From assembly GCA_029747015.1 (NCBI GenBank), contig JAKOGI010000026.1, positions 1,224,817 to 1,288,816 of the forward strand: a stretch of DNA of 64,000 bases. Reading direction: 5' to 3'. The stretch is from Carnegiea gigantea. Its lineage: Eukaryota > Streptophyta > Magnoliopsida > Caryophyllales > Cactaceae. Below, one piece after another: positions 46,970-58,320 of the stretch. The position numbers were made by a program, and so were the translations under genes. The notes beneath the pieces are model-generated. The model was not told the origin of the DNA. It saw only the letters and a list, made by a program, of their open reading frames with translations, and searched no databases. Numbering within the stretch: position 1 is the stretch's first letter; each line of letters starts with the position of its first letter.

Positions 46970-49900
46970 GGAAGCTGATGGGAATGGAAATTCTATCCCA
47001 AATGTACTCGCAGAATTGGACCTAAACCTGAAAGCGGCGGAAGTTATAGATCTGGGACTTCTGAAAATAGGCCATAAGATAATGCTATCCCAAGTGAAGT
47101 TAAGAAAGAAAATCTCCCTCCGGCTATTAGTGATATCGCTACAGGGGGACAACGGAGACCGTCAACTCAGGTCCAAGGTCATAGCCTATTAAGCCCAGGA
47201 AGAGCTCAGTTTCACTCCTCCCAGATGCAAATGGAAAGTTGTACTCCAAGGCCCGTTCCCATAGAACACAGGTCAGTTGACGCCTCACAAGACATTAGTC
47301 CTTTGATCCTAGCTCGCCCCCATGTGTCCCGAAACGATCTGGTTTCACTAGCACCATTGACAAGCCCAAACCCCAAACTAAGCTAAGCCAATTAAGTTGA
47401 GAACAAGGGAACTTATTTTGTCTGCTAGTCACGTGTAAAATACTTCCTTGAATGTATTTTGCATAGGATGGGGAACTTAGCATCCCATCCTGTTATGGGA
47501 AGGCCTCCTGATCAACTACAGAGCGACCTTCCTTTTATTATAGGAAATGGGATGGAAGGGGACCCACGTCATCCAAAGGCATGCGAAGATATGGATGCAT
47601 CACTATGTGATGCCAATCAAGCATAGTTCATCATGAATTACAATATGAATAAGAATGCCTAACATTCTAGGTCCATGACTGGAAATACTGTCCGTTTGAT
47701 TGTTTGGAATGTATAAGGTGCGGGTAGTGGAGAATTTCTCAACAATATTAGGGATATGATAGCTAGATATAAACCTTTTATCCTTGTATTTGTGGAAACC
47801 TAACCGCTCGAGACAAGGGCAGAAGAGGTACACTATAAAATTGGATTCTACGGATGTTTTCGTAAGGAGGCTCACGACTTTCAAGGGAGCATATGGATCC
47901 TTTAGAACACACAAGAGTTACATCTCTCCCTCGTTCGAGCTCATACGCAGTTTGTCACCATGACAGTTCACCGGCAATTTATGAGAGATTGGGCATTCAC
48001 AGCTATCTACGTAAGCCCAACACCTTAACAACGAGAGGACTTGTGGTGCGAACTTGAGCGATATGTAGGAAGTGTACTCAAGATATGGCTTTTTGTGGGC
48101 GACTTTAATGAGCCAAGGAACTTGTCTAAAAGGGACCATAGAGGCGAAGAAACGTTAAGGCAATGTGCTAGATTCAATAACTTTATTAAGAATAATGGGT
48201 TGATTGATTTGGGGTACCTTGGCCCAAAATTTCCACAGTCCAGGGGAAAAACTTAGAGCACTCGGAGAAGTGCATGACTTGATGGGGGATTATGCAATTT
48301 GGAATGGAGTTCAAAGTTCCCAAAAGCAGCAATTAGACATCTCCCTCACAGCCACTCGGATCACCATCTATTATTATGAACATAAAGGGCATTGCAGTTA
48401 TACCCTAGAAACCTAAGCCGTTCAAATTCTATATAGCAAGGACAACCCATAAAGACTTCCTAGACTTTATAGGAAGTCACTGGCTTCAGGAGCTACCATT
48501 AGGATAAGCCCTCTCTCATCTAGCAACTGAGTTACAAACTTGGAACCAGGAAGTATTGGGAAACTTATTCAAAAGGAAATGAAAGGCTTGGGCCAGACTA
48601 GAAGAAGTTCAGAGTAAGAGAGGCAACAGACATATGCTTAAAATTAGAGATCAAGTTAAGATAAGAACTCAGTGAAATACTATGGCAGATTAAATTACTT
48701 TAGTTCTAAAAATCTAGGGTGGAAGCCATACGGGATGGAGACTATAACATTAGGTACTATCACCTGAATACTATCATCAAAAGGAAAACCAACAGGATTG
48801 AAGCTTTATAAATTGATTCTAGCGCATGAATCACAGATAAAGAGGCAGTCAGGCACTATGTCATGAGTTTCTTTGCCAATTTATTCTCTGATTCTTCATA
48901 TACACGATGGCGTAGCGCCCTCCCCAGGGGCTGCTTTCCCAAATTAAGTGAGGAACACATTCATACCCTATCCTTACCACACACAACCAAGGAGGTTTAT
49001 GACGCTTTCTACTCTACAGGACTATATAAAGCACACGACCCTGATGGTTTTTAAGCGTATTTCTCCCAAAGGCAATGGGCGATGGTTGGTGAGAAATTCT
49101 GTGAACTTGTGCTCGATGTTCTTCAAGGTGCACCTATATTGAATGGTCTGAATGAGGCTTTCATTACCTTAATTCCAAAGACAGTGAATCCTCATCTGGT
49201 CACCCAAGTTAGACCCATTGGCCTCTACAATGCATCCTACAAGGCAGTCACGATAGTAATTGTTCAGAGACTAAAAAATGTTATGCCAGATATGATATCT
49301 CCCACTCAAACAAGCTTTGTTCCAAGAAGTCAAATAAGCGACGATGTGGTGATTTTGCAAGAAGTGCTTCACTCTATGAGAAGAAGGAGGGGTAATGTGG
49401 GCATTATGGATGCTAAAATTGATCTCAAAAAGGCGTACAATCATCTCAAATAGGGATTTATCGTGAATCTCTAATTGAAATGCAGCTACCCATAGAGTTT
49501 GTCAATGTCATAATGACTTATGGTACAGGTGTTATAGCCATCTTGTAGAATGGAGAATCTTTTGAGAAATTCTTTCCATCTCGAGGTATCCACCAGGGGG
49601 ATCCCCTATCCCCATACTTATTCGTGATATGTGTGAAGTGCCTCTCATACCTAATAGAGAAAGCCATTTCCAACAAGCAATGGAAACCATTGCCGATGTG
49701 TAGAAACGGACCGAAACTTTCAAGTCTATTATTCGTGGATGATTTAATCCTCTTTTCGGAGGCAACACTAGATCAAGCAATGGTCATCAAAAGATGTCTA
49801 CATGGTTTTCTGAGGCCTTAAGAAAGAAAGTCAACCAAAATAAGTCAAGTATCTTTTTCTCTACAAATATCGGCTAAAGTATGATGGAGAGTATTTGTGA

Positions 49901-51487
49901 GTCGCTGGGTATGGAAGCCACAGGAGATCTCGACCTTTATCTTGTGGTTTTCATAATTAATGGTGAATCACCAAAGCTCGATTCCAATATGTTGTAGAAA
50001 GAATTGACAAGAAACTAGCGGGCTAGAAAACAAGATGCCTTTCTCTTGCGGGACGAACCACCTTCATCCAATCCACCATCACATCGATCCAGGCCTATAC
50101 TATGCAAATCATGAGGCTCCCACGATCAATTTGTGACGACATCGATAAAATTATTAGACGTTTCTTGTAGGGTGGAACGGCTTTAGAAAGATGCCCACAT
50201 TTGGTTAAATGGGATGTCGCACAAGTCCAAAGTAGTTAGGTGGGCTGGGCTTACAATCTATGCATAAGCTAAATGCAGCTGCTCTAACTAAATTAGGATG
50301 GCGGGTCATTAACGAGCATGACTCTTTATGGGCTAGTGTCTTTGTGAACAAGTGTTGCAAAGGGTGTTGTCAGTTAGAGGCTATACAACCGGTTACAGGA
50401 GCTTCGAATATTTGGAAGGGCATAATAGAGAATGTGAATATTATATTCACGAGGGAACTTGATGGGCAGTTGCTAACGGGCGCACTACTCAGCTCTAACT
50501 GTATCACTAGGCAGGAGAGGTTTCATTACGGGATTATGCCATTGGTCCGATCCCACCCCACGATCAGATGCCATTGGCGAAGGATTATTGGGATGAGCAT
50601 TATGGCTGGCTATGGGAAAAATTTACAGATCTTTTACCGAAGAACATTTTGAAATCCATTGCTTCATTCGAACTTGCCCCTGATGATAGTGCTGTTGATA
50701 GAGTCTTTTGGAAAGGCTAATCTGCCGGTCACTTCACCATCATGTCAGCCTTGCGAATTATTAGGGAAGAGGAGCAAGCCCAATATGACCCAATTTGGAA
50801 GGAAGTATAGAAATTACAAGCACTAGCAAGAATTAAAATGTTTCTTTGGTTGGTTATATATGACAAGATCATGCACAACGTCAATCAAACTAGGAGGGGA
50901 TTCACTAATAATCCCTGGTGTGAAGCCTGTGAAATGACACTTGAAGATTCTAACCACATTTTGAGAACATGCGCTGAGACCCGTCCCATTTGGAATGCGC
51001 TGAGAGCGAGGGGATTTGGCAACAAAAAGTATGATGCACCTGTCAATGAGTGGATCCAATTCAATATTAGGGACACCGAAGCCGATCAGGATCGGCCATC
51101 CAAATTTGGAATAACCTTATGGCACATTTGGAAGTGGCATAATGGACGCTCTTTTGATCGCACTATAGAAATACCTCTAGACAAAGTAAGCTTCTTAAAG
51201 AACCGTTCAAGGAGATACTCAGTGCCCTTCGATTAGAGGACTCGAGCTAAGAGGCAGGAAATCAGCGTCTAATTAAAAGACTAGTGAAGTGGACTACACC
51301 ATCAGATGGATGGATTCTTCTAAATTCAGACAGAGCGGCTAAAGTAACCCAGGACAGGCAAGTGGTGATGGGGTTTTCCGAGGTTCTGAGGGAAGAATGG
51401 CTAGGGGGTTATGCCAAGGCCATGGGAATTTGCTCGATTGTGAAGGCGAAATTGAAAGCCTTATTTCATAGGCTACGACTTGCTAGG
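46970..51487 (+). pseudogene. LINE-B ORF2 (endonuclease, RT, zinc domain, start of RNase H), broken
   Basis: Endonuclease: VWNV near 47704, DMIARYKPFILVFVET near 47755, then WLFVGDFNEPRNLSKRDHRG near 48090. Linker with many stops. Reverse transcriptase: AFITLIPKTVNPHLVTQVRP near 49165, SFVPRSQISDDVVILQE, then KIDLKKAYNHLK ending in TAG where Trp is usual; HQGDPLSPYLF near 49600 and the catalytic LLFVDDLILFSEA near 49735 (FVDD for FADD). Zinc-binding domain: 50838-51236 (FLWLVIYDKI, CEACEMTLEDSNHILRTC). RNase H starts at WTTPSDGWILLNSD (51290) and is cut by Copia-B at 51487. Confidence 0.86.
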
Positions 51488-51786
51488 TGTTAGACAAATT
51501 AGGACTGACTTCGATGCAGAAATAACTATCGAGAATAGTCCACGTACGTAGTGATGAGTGGCAGCTACCAGAGTTGCCTTAGGAGTTCCCACGTCCTAAA
51601 CCCGATGCCCAGCAATGATGGTAGACAGCCATGAGGGAAGGGGAAGAGAGTCTGAGAGATTTTTGTCTTATGTATCTCTGTGGTTGACCCCTAAAGCCTC
51701 CTTTTATAGGTTATGGGGGTAGTTAGGGTTGTTGCCCTAGGCAACACTAATTGGCCATCGGGCCTAACTAAATAGGCCCTGTTAAC
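51488..51786 (-). repeat. Copia-B 3' LTR
   Basis: Plus-strand ends tgttagacaaatta and gccctgttaaca. It lies on the 3' side of this minus-strand element. Confidence 0.93.
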
Positions 51787-52777
51787 AGCTCCCACTTAGC
51801 CACGAAGGCCGCAAACACATGCTCTTCACGAATCACAACTCCTCACGCTTCATACTGGGAATAGGATGTGCAATTGAAAGATAACAAGTAGTGCTATATT
51901 AAGTTACCATCTGACTAACATAACACTTTCACGAAGTACGATGCCCCAAGTCATCCTAGACATCACCAGTGGCATTTCCAATCCCTTATGCCATGATATA
52001 TCATATGATTATATACTCAATATAATTGTCCGGGCCAATATTGGTGATGACGGATAGACTTTTCCTTAAACACTCATGATATTGCATTTTAGCTTAATTA
52101 CTTTCCTAACATGTTCTCGTTGAATCCTATACATCGTGGTTCTTGAGAAACACATTAAAGTAGCAACATCAAGCCTTGACTTCGTACCATAGCTTTAAGT
52201 CAAAGGGTCATCGTCTATAAGATCACACAATGGCAAGAGATAAGGAGGTCAATTGTCACTCCGTATATGATTACCTGTTAAGCACACACAACATAAGATG
52301 TGTGTCATGACATAACTCCCACTTACGTCGGATAGTCACTCTATATGCCATGCAAATCACCAGTCTAGATTTTTATCAAAAAATCGAACCTGAGCCACTA
52401 GATTAGCATACTAAATGCTAATCTTCATACTCAAGGTTCGGCTTTTAAGGCTTCAATATGAAATCATGCCTTATACTCGACTCCCTCGAGTCTTATCTTA
52501 GACTTATGAAGGAGACTATTTCTCATTCATACACTTCCAGTATAAGTAATCAATGTTTGCACCCCTAGTGCTGGTATGATTCAGTCTTATCCTATCTGCT
52601 ACTCAAGCATTAGGGCGATTGCTTGTATGACTAAGCCAATCAGAAGCCTGTGACATTTCAACATGTCTAAGAAATAAATCACAAAGCATTTAGAAAAAGA
52701 GCCTTCAATCTTTATTTCATAAATGCTCATTATAAGAAGAACGTATCTGTCATACATAACAAGATTCTATCTAAAAA
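51787..52777 (-). other. Copia-B region between pol and the 3' LTR
   Basis: About 1 kb without a coding frame, starting with the purine tract beside the LTR. Copia elements usually have only a short 3' untranslated part, so this long one may hold inserted or captured DNA; nothing in it is recognised. Confidence 0.55.
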
Positions 52778-54430
52778 CTAAACTCTGCGAAGCCCTAGAC
52801 TCAACGAATGTGCTTTGAAAGCATCTCTAAGAATCGACTTTGTTAATGGATCAGCAATCATTTTGTTAGTGGGTACATACTTGATGGCAACTTCCTTTGT
52901 CTTTATAGTGTCTCGCACGAAGTGATAACGCCTCTTGATGTGCTTGGTCTTCCAATGGAACTTCGGATCTTTATTGAACTGGAAGGCTGCAGTGTTCTCA
53001 CGTAACATCTCTACAGGATCATTAACTCTAGGAGTGAGGTGAAGATCTTAAAGGAAACTCCTAAGCTACATTGCCTCCTGCGTGGCTAAGCTACATGCGA
53101 CATACTCTGCCTCCATGGTCGACAGAGTTATGCGGTCTTGCCTCTTACTGCACCAGGATATGGCTCCCCCACCAAGGTGAATGCATATCCTGAGGTTGAC
53201 CTGAACTCATCCGACTCACCACCCCAATCGGCATCTGAATATCCTCTCAACTTAAGGTCCCCGCCTTGATAGCATAGGACCAAGTCGTTTGTACCATGAA
53301 GGGAGCGCATGATTCTCTTGACGGCTTACAAATAAGCTTATTCTGGGTTGCTTTGGTAACAACTTACCAAATCAACCGCGAAGCAAATGTCCGACCGTGC
53401 ACATAACATGGCGTACATTAAGCTTCCTACGGCACTACCGTAGAGGACATTGCTCATGGCCTCCTTTTCTTTATCTGTTTTTGGGCATTAGTCAAGGCTC
53501 AAGGTTAAACCCTTCTCAATTGGAGTGTCTACGGGTTTGGAATAATGCATGTGGAATCATTCTAATACTTTCCTAATATATGCCTCCTAGCTCATACCTA
53601 ATAGTTTCTTAGGCCGATTCTTTATTATTTCCACGCTTAGGACATACCTAGCTTCACCTATATCCTTCATCTCAAAGACAGAGGACAACTACTTCTTAGT
53701 GGCTTCGATCATCTCCAAATTGTTCCCAGCCAATAGTATGTCGTCAACATATAGGGTAAGGAACATAATCCCCCCAGTTGATCTTTTGACATATATACAG
53801 TGGTTCTTCGAAACCATAGATAAGCCAAACGAAGTTATAGCTTCATAGAATCTTTAGTACCAAGATCTGAAAGACAGCTTAAGAACGTATATGGACCTTT
53901 TAAGATGACACTGCTTGTCCTCTTGTCCTGTTGACACAAAACTAATGGGTTGGTCCATATAAATCTCTTCCTCAAGGCTACTATTAAGGAAAGCAGTCTT
54001 TACGTCCATTTGAAACAACTCTAAGGTCAAATGGGCAACCATGGCTAGGAGTAGGTGAATAGAGCAAATCTCACCATAGGAGAAAATGTCTTTCTACACT
54101 CTCAATTTGTGTAAACCTTTTCGCCACTAAACGAGCTATGTACTTATCAATCGAACCATCTGCCTGGTATTTTATCTTGAAAACCCACTTGTTTCTAATA
54201 GATTTATGCTGGGATGAAAGATCAATAAGTTCCCAAACCTTATTTCTTGCCATCGAGTCCATCTCATCCCTCATGGCATCCATCCACTCTTTGTGGTTGG
54301 GTGAGTTAATTGCCTCTTGATAGGAGGTAGGCTCCTCAACTTCTAAGGCAGTGCATAGAAATATTTCCTCTTTGATTTAAAAATATCATCGAAGAATTCT
54401 TCCACGCTCACTCCTTCGGAGTCTGGGGCC
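52778..54430 (-). pseudogene. Copia-B reverse transcriptase and RNase H, broken
   Basis: Minus-strand order: WELIDLSSQHKSIRNKWVFK (54283-54071), ELFQMDVKTAFLNSSLEEEI (54042-53854), catalytic YVDDILLAGNN near 53740 (intact), RNase H at GYSDADWGGESDEFRSTSGY (near 53240) and its C-terminal part (53008-52778; KHIKRRYHFVRDTIK, IADPLTKSILRDAF). Stops and shifts separate the parts. Confidence 0.88.
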
Positions 54431-54438
54431 TTCATTGT

Positions 54439-55772
54439 TTATCTACCTGGGTGAGGCATCCCCTCTTTCTCCAAGAGGTGTGGAACCCTGAGCATGTGAA
54501 GAGTTGCTCCCACTATCCCTCTGGGGCGTGGGATCCCGAATATGTGGACTGACTGCATGTTCGGGAACTGGAGATTGAGGACGGATCTCATTCGCAGGTT
54601 GGCTTTCCTCATGTATAGGAGATCGAAGATGAATCTCATTCTCCTGGACAGACAAGTCTCCCCCATTTCCTCCGGATAGGGGAGGCATACCATCTTCTCC
54701 CGCACACCGAATGATGGTTGGATGTTTTGTTGTAACTCAAACAGTTCGACATCCTTCTTAACTTCACCAATGGTTGGGAACTCATCCTCGAGAAAATCGA
54801 TATTGCAGGAATCTATTTCTGTCATGCCATCATTTGGGTGTTCCCCATACATCACATATCCTTTAGATTATGCGGGATACCTCATGAGCACCATTTTGGT
54901 GGCTTTTGGACTAAGTTTTCCATGTTTGTGGGTTGGGTTATGCGCATAGCCTGCCGAACCCCATGGGCGTAAATGATCCAAGAATGGTTTCTTACCAAAG
55001 CATAACTCATATGGTGTGGCAGGTACACTCTTGTTCGGCACACGGTTAAGGATGTAGGTAGCTGTAAGCAGCGCATCCCTCCCAAAAACTGATTGGAAGG
55101 TTAGCATGTGCCATCATTGACCTGACCATGTCAAGCAATGTATGATTCCTACGTTCCGGAACACCGTTCTGTTGTGGAGTGCATGAAATCGTTAGCTGTC
55201 TTTGTATACTTTTTTCCGCACAGAACTCCTTGAACATATCAGAGAGGTATTTACGACCTCGATCAGTTGGAAGCATCTTAACCTTACGTTCCAATTGAGT
55301 CTCTACTTTCGCTACGAAACGTTTGAATACATCGAGTGCCTCGTAGCGATTAGATAGTAGGTATACATACCCATATCGTGAATAATCGTCTATGAGAGAA
55401 ATAAAATAGATAGCCCCATGTCGTGCTTTAACGTTCATGGGTCCGTATATGTCTGAGTGGATTAATTCTAAGGGGCTAGATGCTCCCAAGGCCTTACCAA
55501 AAAGCTTCATTGTTGCCTTTCCAGCTAAACATAACTCACACCTAGGTAACTTTACCCTACTTAACAGACTCAGAATTTGAGTCAAATTATGAAACATAAG
55601 CAGAGGATATATTATTATAGCCATCGTCCAAATTCAAAACAATGAAATCTCCTTTCAAAGTTGCTTGGCCAAACAAATTGCCATTGTAGAACAAATCTAA
55701 ACTGTCTGGACGAAAACCAAAAGTAAAATCTAATCTTACGAAAGAAACATAAGAAACTAAGGAGCATCGCAC
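54439..55772 (-). pseudogene. Copia-B pre-integrase and integrase, with linker, broken
   Basis: The pre-integrase part (55772-55510) is partly lost: the zinc-binding CELCLAGKATMK is present, but the His pair before it is not seen. Integrase core: LIHSDIYGPMN, then LPTDRGRKYLS and PQQNGVPERRN, so the catalytic Asp-Asp-Glu residues are all present (55624-55046). The post-core part follows at 55107-54868 (ILNRVPNKSVPATPYELCFG). 54855-54439 is an acidic, Pro-rich linker. Frames change at least three times. Confidence 0.87.
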
Positions 55773-56240
55773 CCCAGGTGCATAAAGGGCATCATAAAGA
55801 AGCAGCTTGTTTCCTCCACGGATTTTGACCTGGTATGTTCCTACTCCAAGGACATCTTTTTCGCTGCCATTCCCCAGTATAACAGTCCGTCAACCCACCG
55901 AGTAGCGATGGAACTCCATGAATCTAGCCCTATCCTGAACTATGTACTTTGTTGTCCTTGTGTCTACAATCCGTTGAGAAAGAGAGTTAGCAACGAATAC
56001 ATGAGAACAAACATATAATTCAGGAGTTTTAGTAGAAGAAGGTACCTTGGCTGGCTCAGGACGATCCCGAGCGAAGTGGTCCTTCTTTCCACAGTTATAG
56101 CACTTTACATGTGCCACAGCCATGAAATTGGAGCACTGAGCTCCGTCACTTTTCCCCTCGACAACCGTCTTCAACGGTGGTTCTACATGACCAGCGTACC
56201 TCGAAGAAAACCTAAGTGATGAAAAACTACTACTGACCAA
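55773..56240 (-). pseudogene. Copia-B gag C-terminal end and protease, with N-terminal deletion
   Basis: The open frame 56240-55890 begins abruptly about 45 residues before the zinc knuckle CYNCGKKDHFARDRP, in which the last Cys is Arg. The N-terminal gag domain of some 230 residues is absent; the preceding sequence is leader-like. The protease region reads IVDTRTTKYIV where DSGAS/DTG is expected, so the active site is lost. It closely resembles the matching part of Copia-C. Confidence 0.83.
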
Positions 56241-57270
56241 AAAAAAAATTGCCCACGAGCCTCAATCTACGCTAGTCCGATGAGGGCCATCACCGCCCCC
56301 TTGTACATCGACTGAAACTGAGTCTGGGGAAGATGCTCATGTGCCAGACGCGCCGCTGATGTGGTGGCGCGTGGTCTCACGCGCTTCCTAAAATGGTGTT
56401 TTCCGGCTCCGTTTTCTCAAGATTGCGTAGATTGGCGATGATGAGGGGCTGTAGAAGGAAGAAGATTGTGAAATGACCTTCGTTGGCAGCGCGTGACGGT
56501 CACGCGCCACCCCTCCGTGGTGTTTGTCTGATGGGTATGGTTCAGTTCCCTTATGTCTGTATTCTAGACCTTCTTTTTCTTTTTAAAACTGAGCCGAGGT
56601 CGGGATTCAGGCATAAAAGGATTAGGGTTTTTGGGTTTGGGTCTAGTATTTTTTTTGAATTAAACATTCGATGAATTAGAACATATCATGAATTCTTGGT
56701 TTTCAAATCTAGGTTTTTAACAAAAACAGCCGCATACATGCATTCATGAATTCGACTCATCATAATTGCACTTAGAATCATGATTTGGATGCATAATAAC
56801 GATTATCTACTAACTATCATACTTGGCAAGGTTAGCGTATAAACCCATCAAATCGCATAAAGGATCATGCTTTCACGTTTTAATAGCATGATAACATAGG
56901 CATTCTTGAACAGCATGATAGCATAATAACTAATCACGTTTTTGCATACCAGTCTCAGATTAACACATAATTGAATAACAAAAATATGCTTGCAGGACAT
57001 AACCATATTAAGCAATTTGGAATAGGTAGTTTATTCTATTAATTTATGTTTAGAATAAACTAAAGCATGTTCATGAGAACTAATCTGGGTAGGACAGATT
57101 AACAAATAATCAGTGTTGTGGCTAAATGTTTAATCTTTAGCCAATTCAAGACATTAGAATCGCAGAAGCATACTTTTGATTGCATAATTACAAAAATTAA
57201 GTAACTGATCATATAGTCATGTTCTCATAATCCTAAATACATTAAACGGGACTAATCCGATTAGTTTGGC
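56241..57270 (-). other. Copia-B leader
   Basis: About 1 kb between gag remnant and primer site, with a GC-rich block (56280-56530) and an AT-rich part. No gene. Confidence 0.65.
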
Positions 57271-57282
57271 TCTGATACCACT
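57270..57282 (-). promoter_or_regulatory. Copia-B primer-binding site
   Basis: Minus strand tggtatcagagcc, complementary to the initiator tRNA-Met end, separated from the LTR by one or two bases. Confidence 0.9.
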
Positions 57283-57284
57283 GT

Positions 57285-57584
57285 GAGACAAATTAGGACT
57301 GACCTGGATGCAGAAATAACTGTCGAGAATAGTCCACGTATGTAGTGATGAGTGGCGGCTACCAGAGTTGCCTTAGAAGTGCCCACGTCCTAAACCCGAT
57401 GCCCAGCAATGATGGTAGACAGCCATGTGGGGAGGGGAAGAGAGTCTGAGAGATTTTTGTCTTATGTGGGTATCTCTATGGCTGACCCTCAAAGCGTCCT
57501 TTATAGGTTATAAGGGTAGTTAGGGTTGTTGCCCTAGGCAACACTAAGTGGCTGTCGGGCATAACTAAATAGGCCCGGTTAACA
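57285..57584 (-). repeat. Copia-B 5' LTR
   Basis: Plus-strand ends tgtgagacaaatta and gcccggttaaca; aligns end to end with 51488-51786. Confidence 0.92.
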
Positions 57585-57929
57585 CTAGGGATAGAGGTTT
57601 TAACAAAGCTGGGTACAGGTTGACTCCTAGGTAACCGTGTGCATGCTCAAGGATTCTATTAAGTTATCGACAGAACATCATAATCTGATCATGCAGTGCA
57701 AAAGACTTATCTAATAAACAAGATGGGAGGTCCGATTATCACATTGCTATCGGGCAGCCAATAAAGTAGCGAACAAATTGGCTAATATGGGGGTCTCACT
57801 AGATACTCTGTTTGTTTATTTTCAAGACCGACCCCAGGAGCTAAATGAGGTGTTATTTGGAGGGGTTTCCTGGCCCCATATGTTCTAAAACTAATAATAC
57901 TTCAACCCTCTTCCACACCCCAAAAAAAA
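57585..57929 (+). pseudogene. LINE-B RNase H, C-terminal part
   Basis: Continuation of the RNase H domain after Copia-B. One frame reads RLSHCYRAANKVANKLANMG (near 57745) and runs to LFGGVSWPHMF and a stop near 57886, matching the plant LINE consensus (REANxVADxLAxxG). After the stop come about 35 bp and a short A-run before the LINE target duplication. Confidence 0.83.
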
Positions 57930-58320
57930 GAGCTATTTTTGGTTTCATTACTTGGTACTAATGATTTGCACTCTGTAATCAACGGTTTTAGTAAATAGTA
58001 GGTAGTTGCGACATTCTATGATTTCGATATAATTTATGTATCAACTTCAAAATATGAAGAACCGCAAAGCACAAACATAGTAGTAGACCACCATAGTGCT
58101 TTTTTTTTAAGAGTAAAAAAGTAGGTTATATTATTATTGCATATCAAGTACCGCTAGTGTAGAAATGCAAAACGAAAGTAAATACGAGATGGAACGTCTA
58201 TAAAATAGACTAAGATAGTATATATCATATGATTTCTTTTTTTTTGACATGCATATTAATGATGATATTAATAAATGGACATCCCTATTTTAAATATCTG
58301 AATCCGCCACTACTCCGCCC

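Larger units (their letters stand above)
51488..57584 (-). mobile_element. Copia-B: complete but decayed Ty1/Copia element
   Basis: Minus-strand element of 6097 bp between perfect 5-bp duplications ctagg (51483-51487 and 57585-57589). LTRs 51488-51786 and 57285-57584, primer site next to the right LTR, purine tract next to the left LTR (aagtgggagc on the minus strand). All pol domains are traceable; the N-terminal gag is missing. By eye the LTRs differ at about 7-8%. It splits the RNase H domain of LINE-B. Confidence 0.94.
40564..57929 (+). mobile_element. LINE-B: near-full-length L1-type LINE, split by two Copia elements
   Basis: Flanked by gagctatttattttcca (40547-40563) and, after a short A-run, gagctatttttggtttca (57930-57947), a probable target duplication with the first nine bases exact. 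Removing Copia-A and Copia-B leaves about 6.1 kb, a normal full length. Order: ORF1, then ORF2 with endonuclease, reverse transcriptase, zinc domain and RNase H. All are decayed. Inserted into hAT-B. Confidence 0.82.
40388..58312. mobile_element. hAT-B: small non-autonomous hAT element, host of the right-hand nest
   Basis: Left end catgggcggatctatg, right end on the opposite strand tagtggcggattcaga. Flanks ctccaccc (40380-40387) and ctccgccc (58313-58320) form an 8-bp duplication with one transition. Only 40388-40563 and 57930-58312 belong to the element, about 540 bp in all. Everything between is LINE-B with its own insertions. No transposase sequence. The left end resembles that of hAT-A, a plausible source of transposase. 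Confidence 0.78.
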
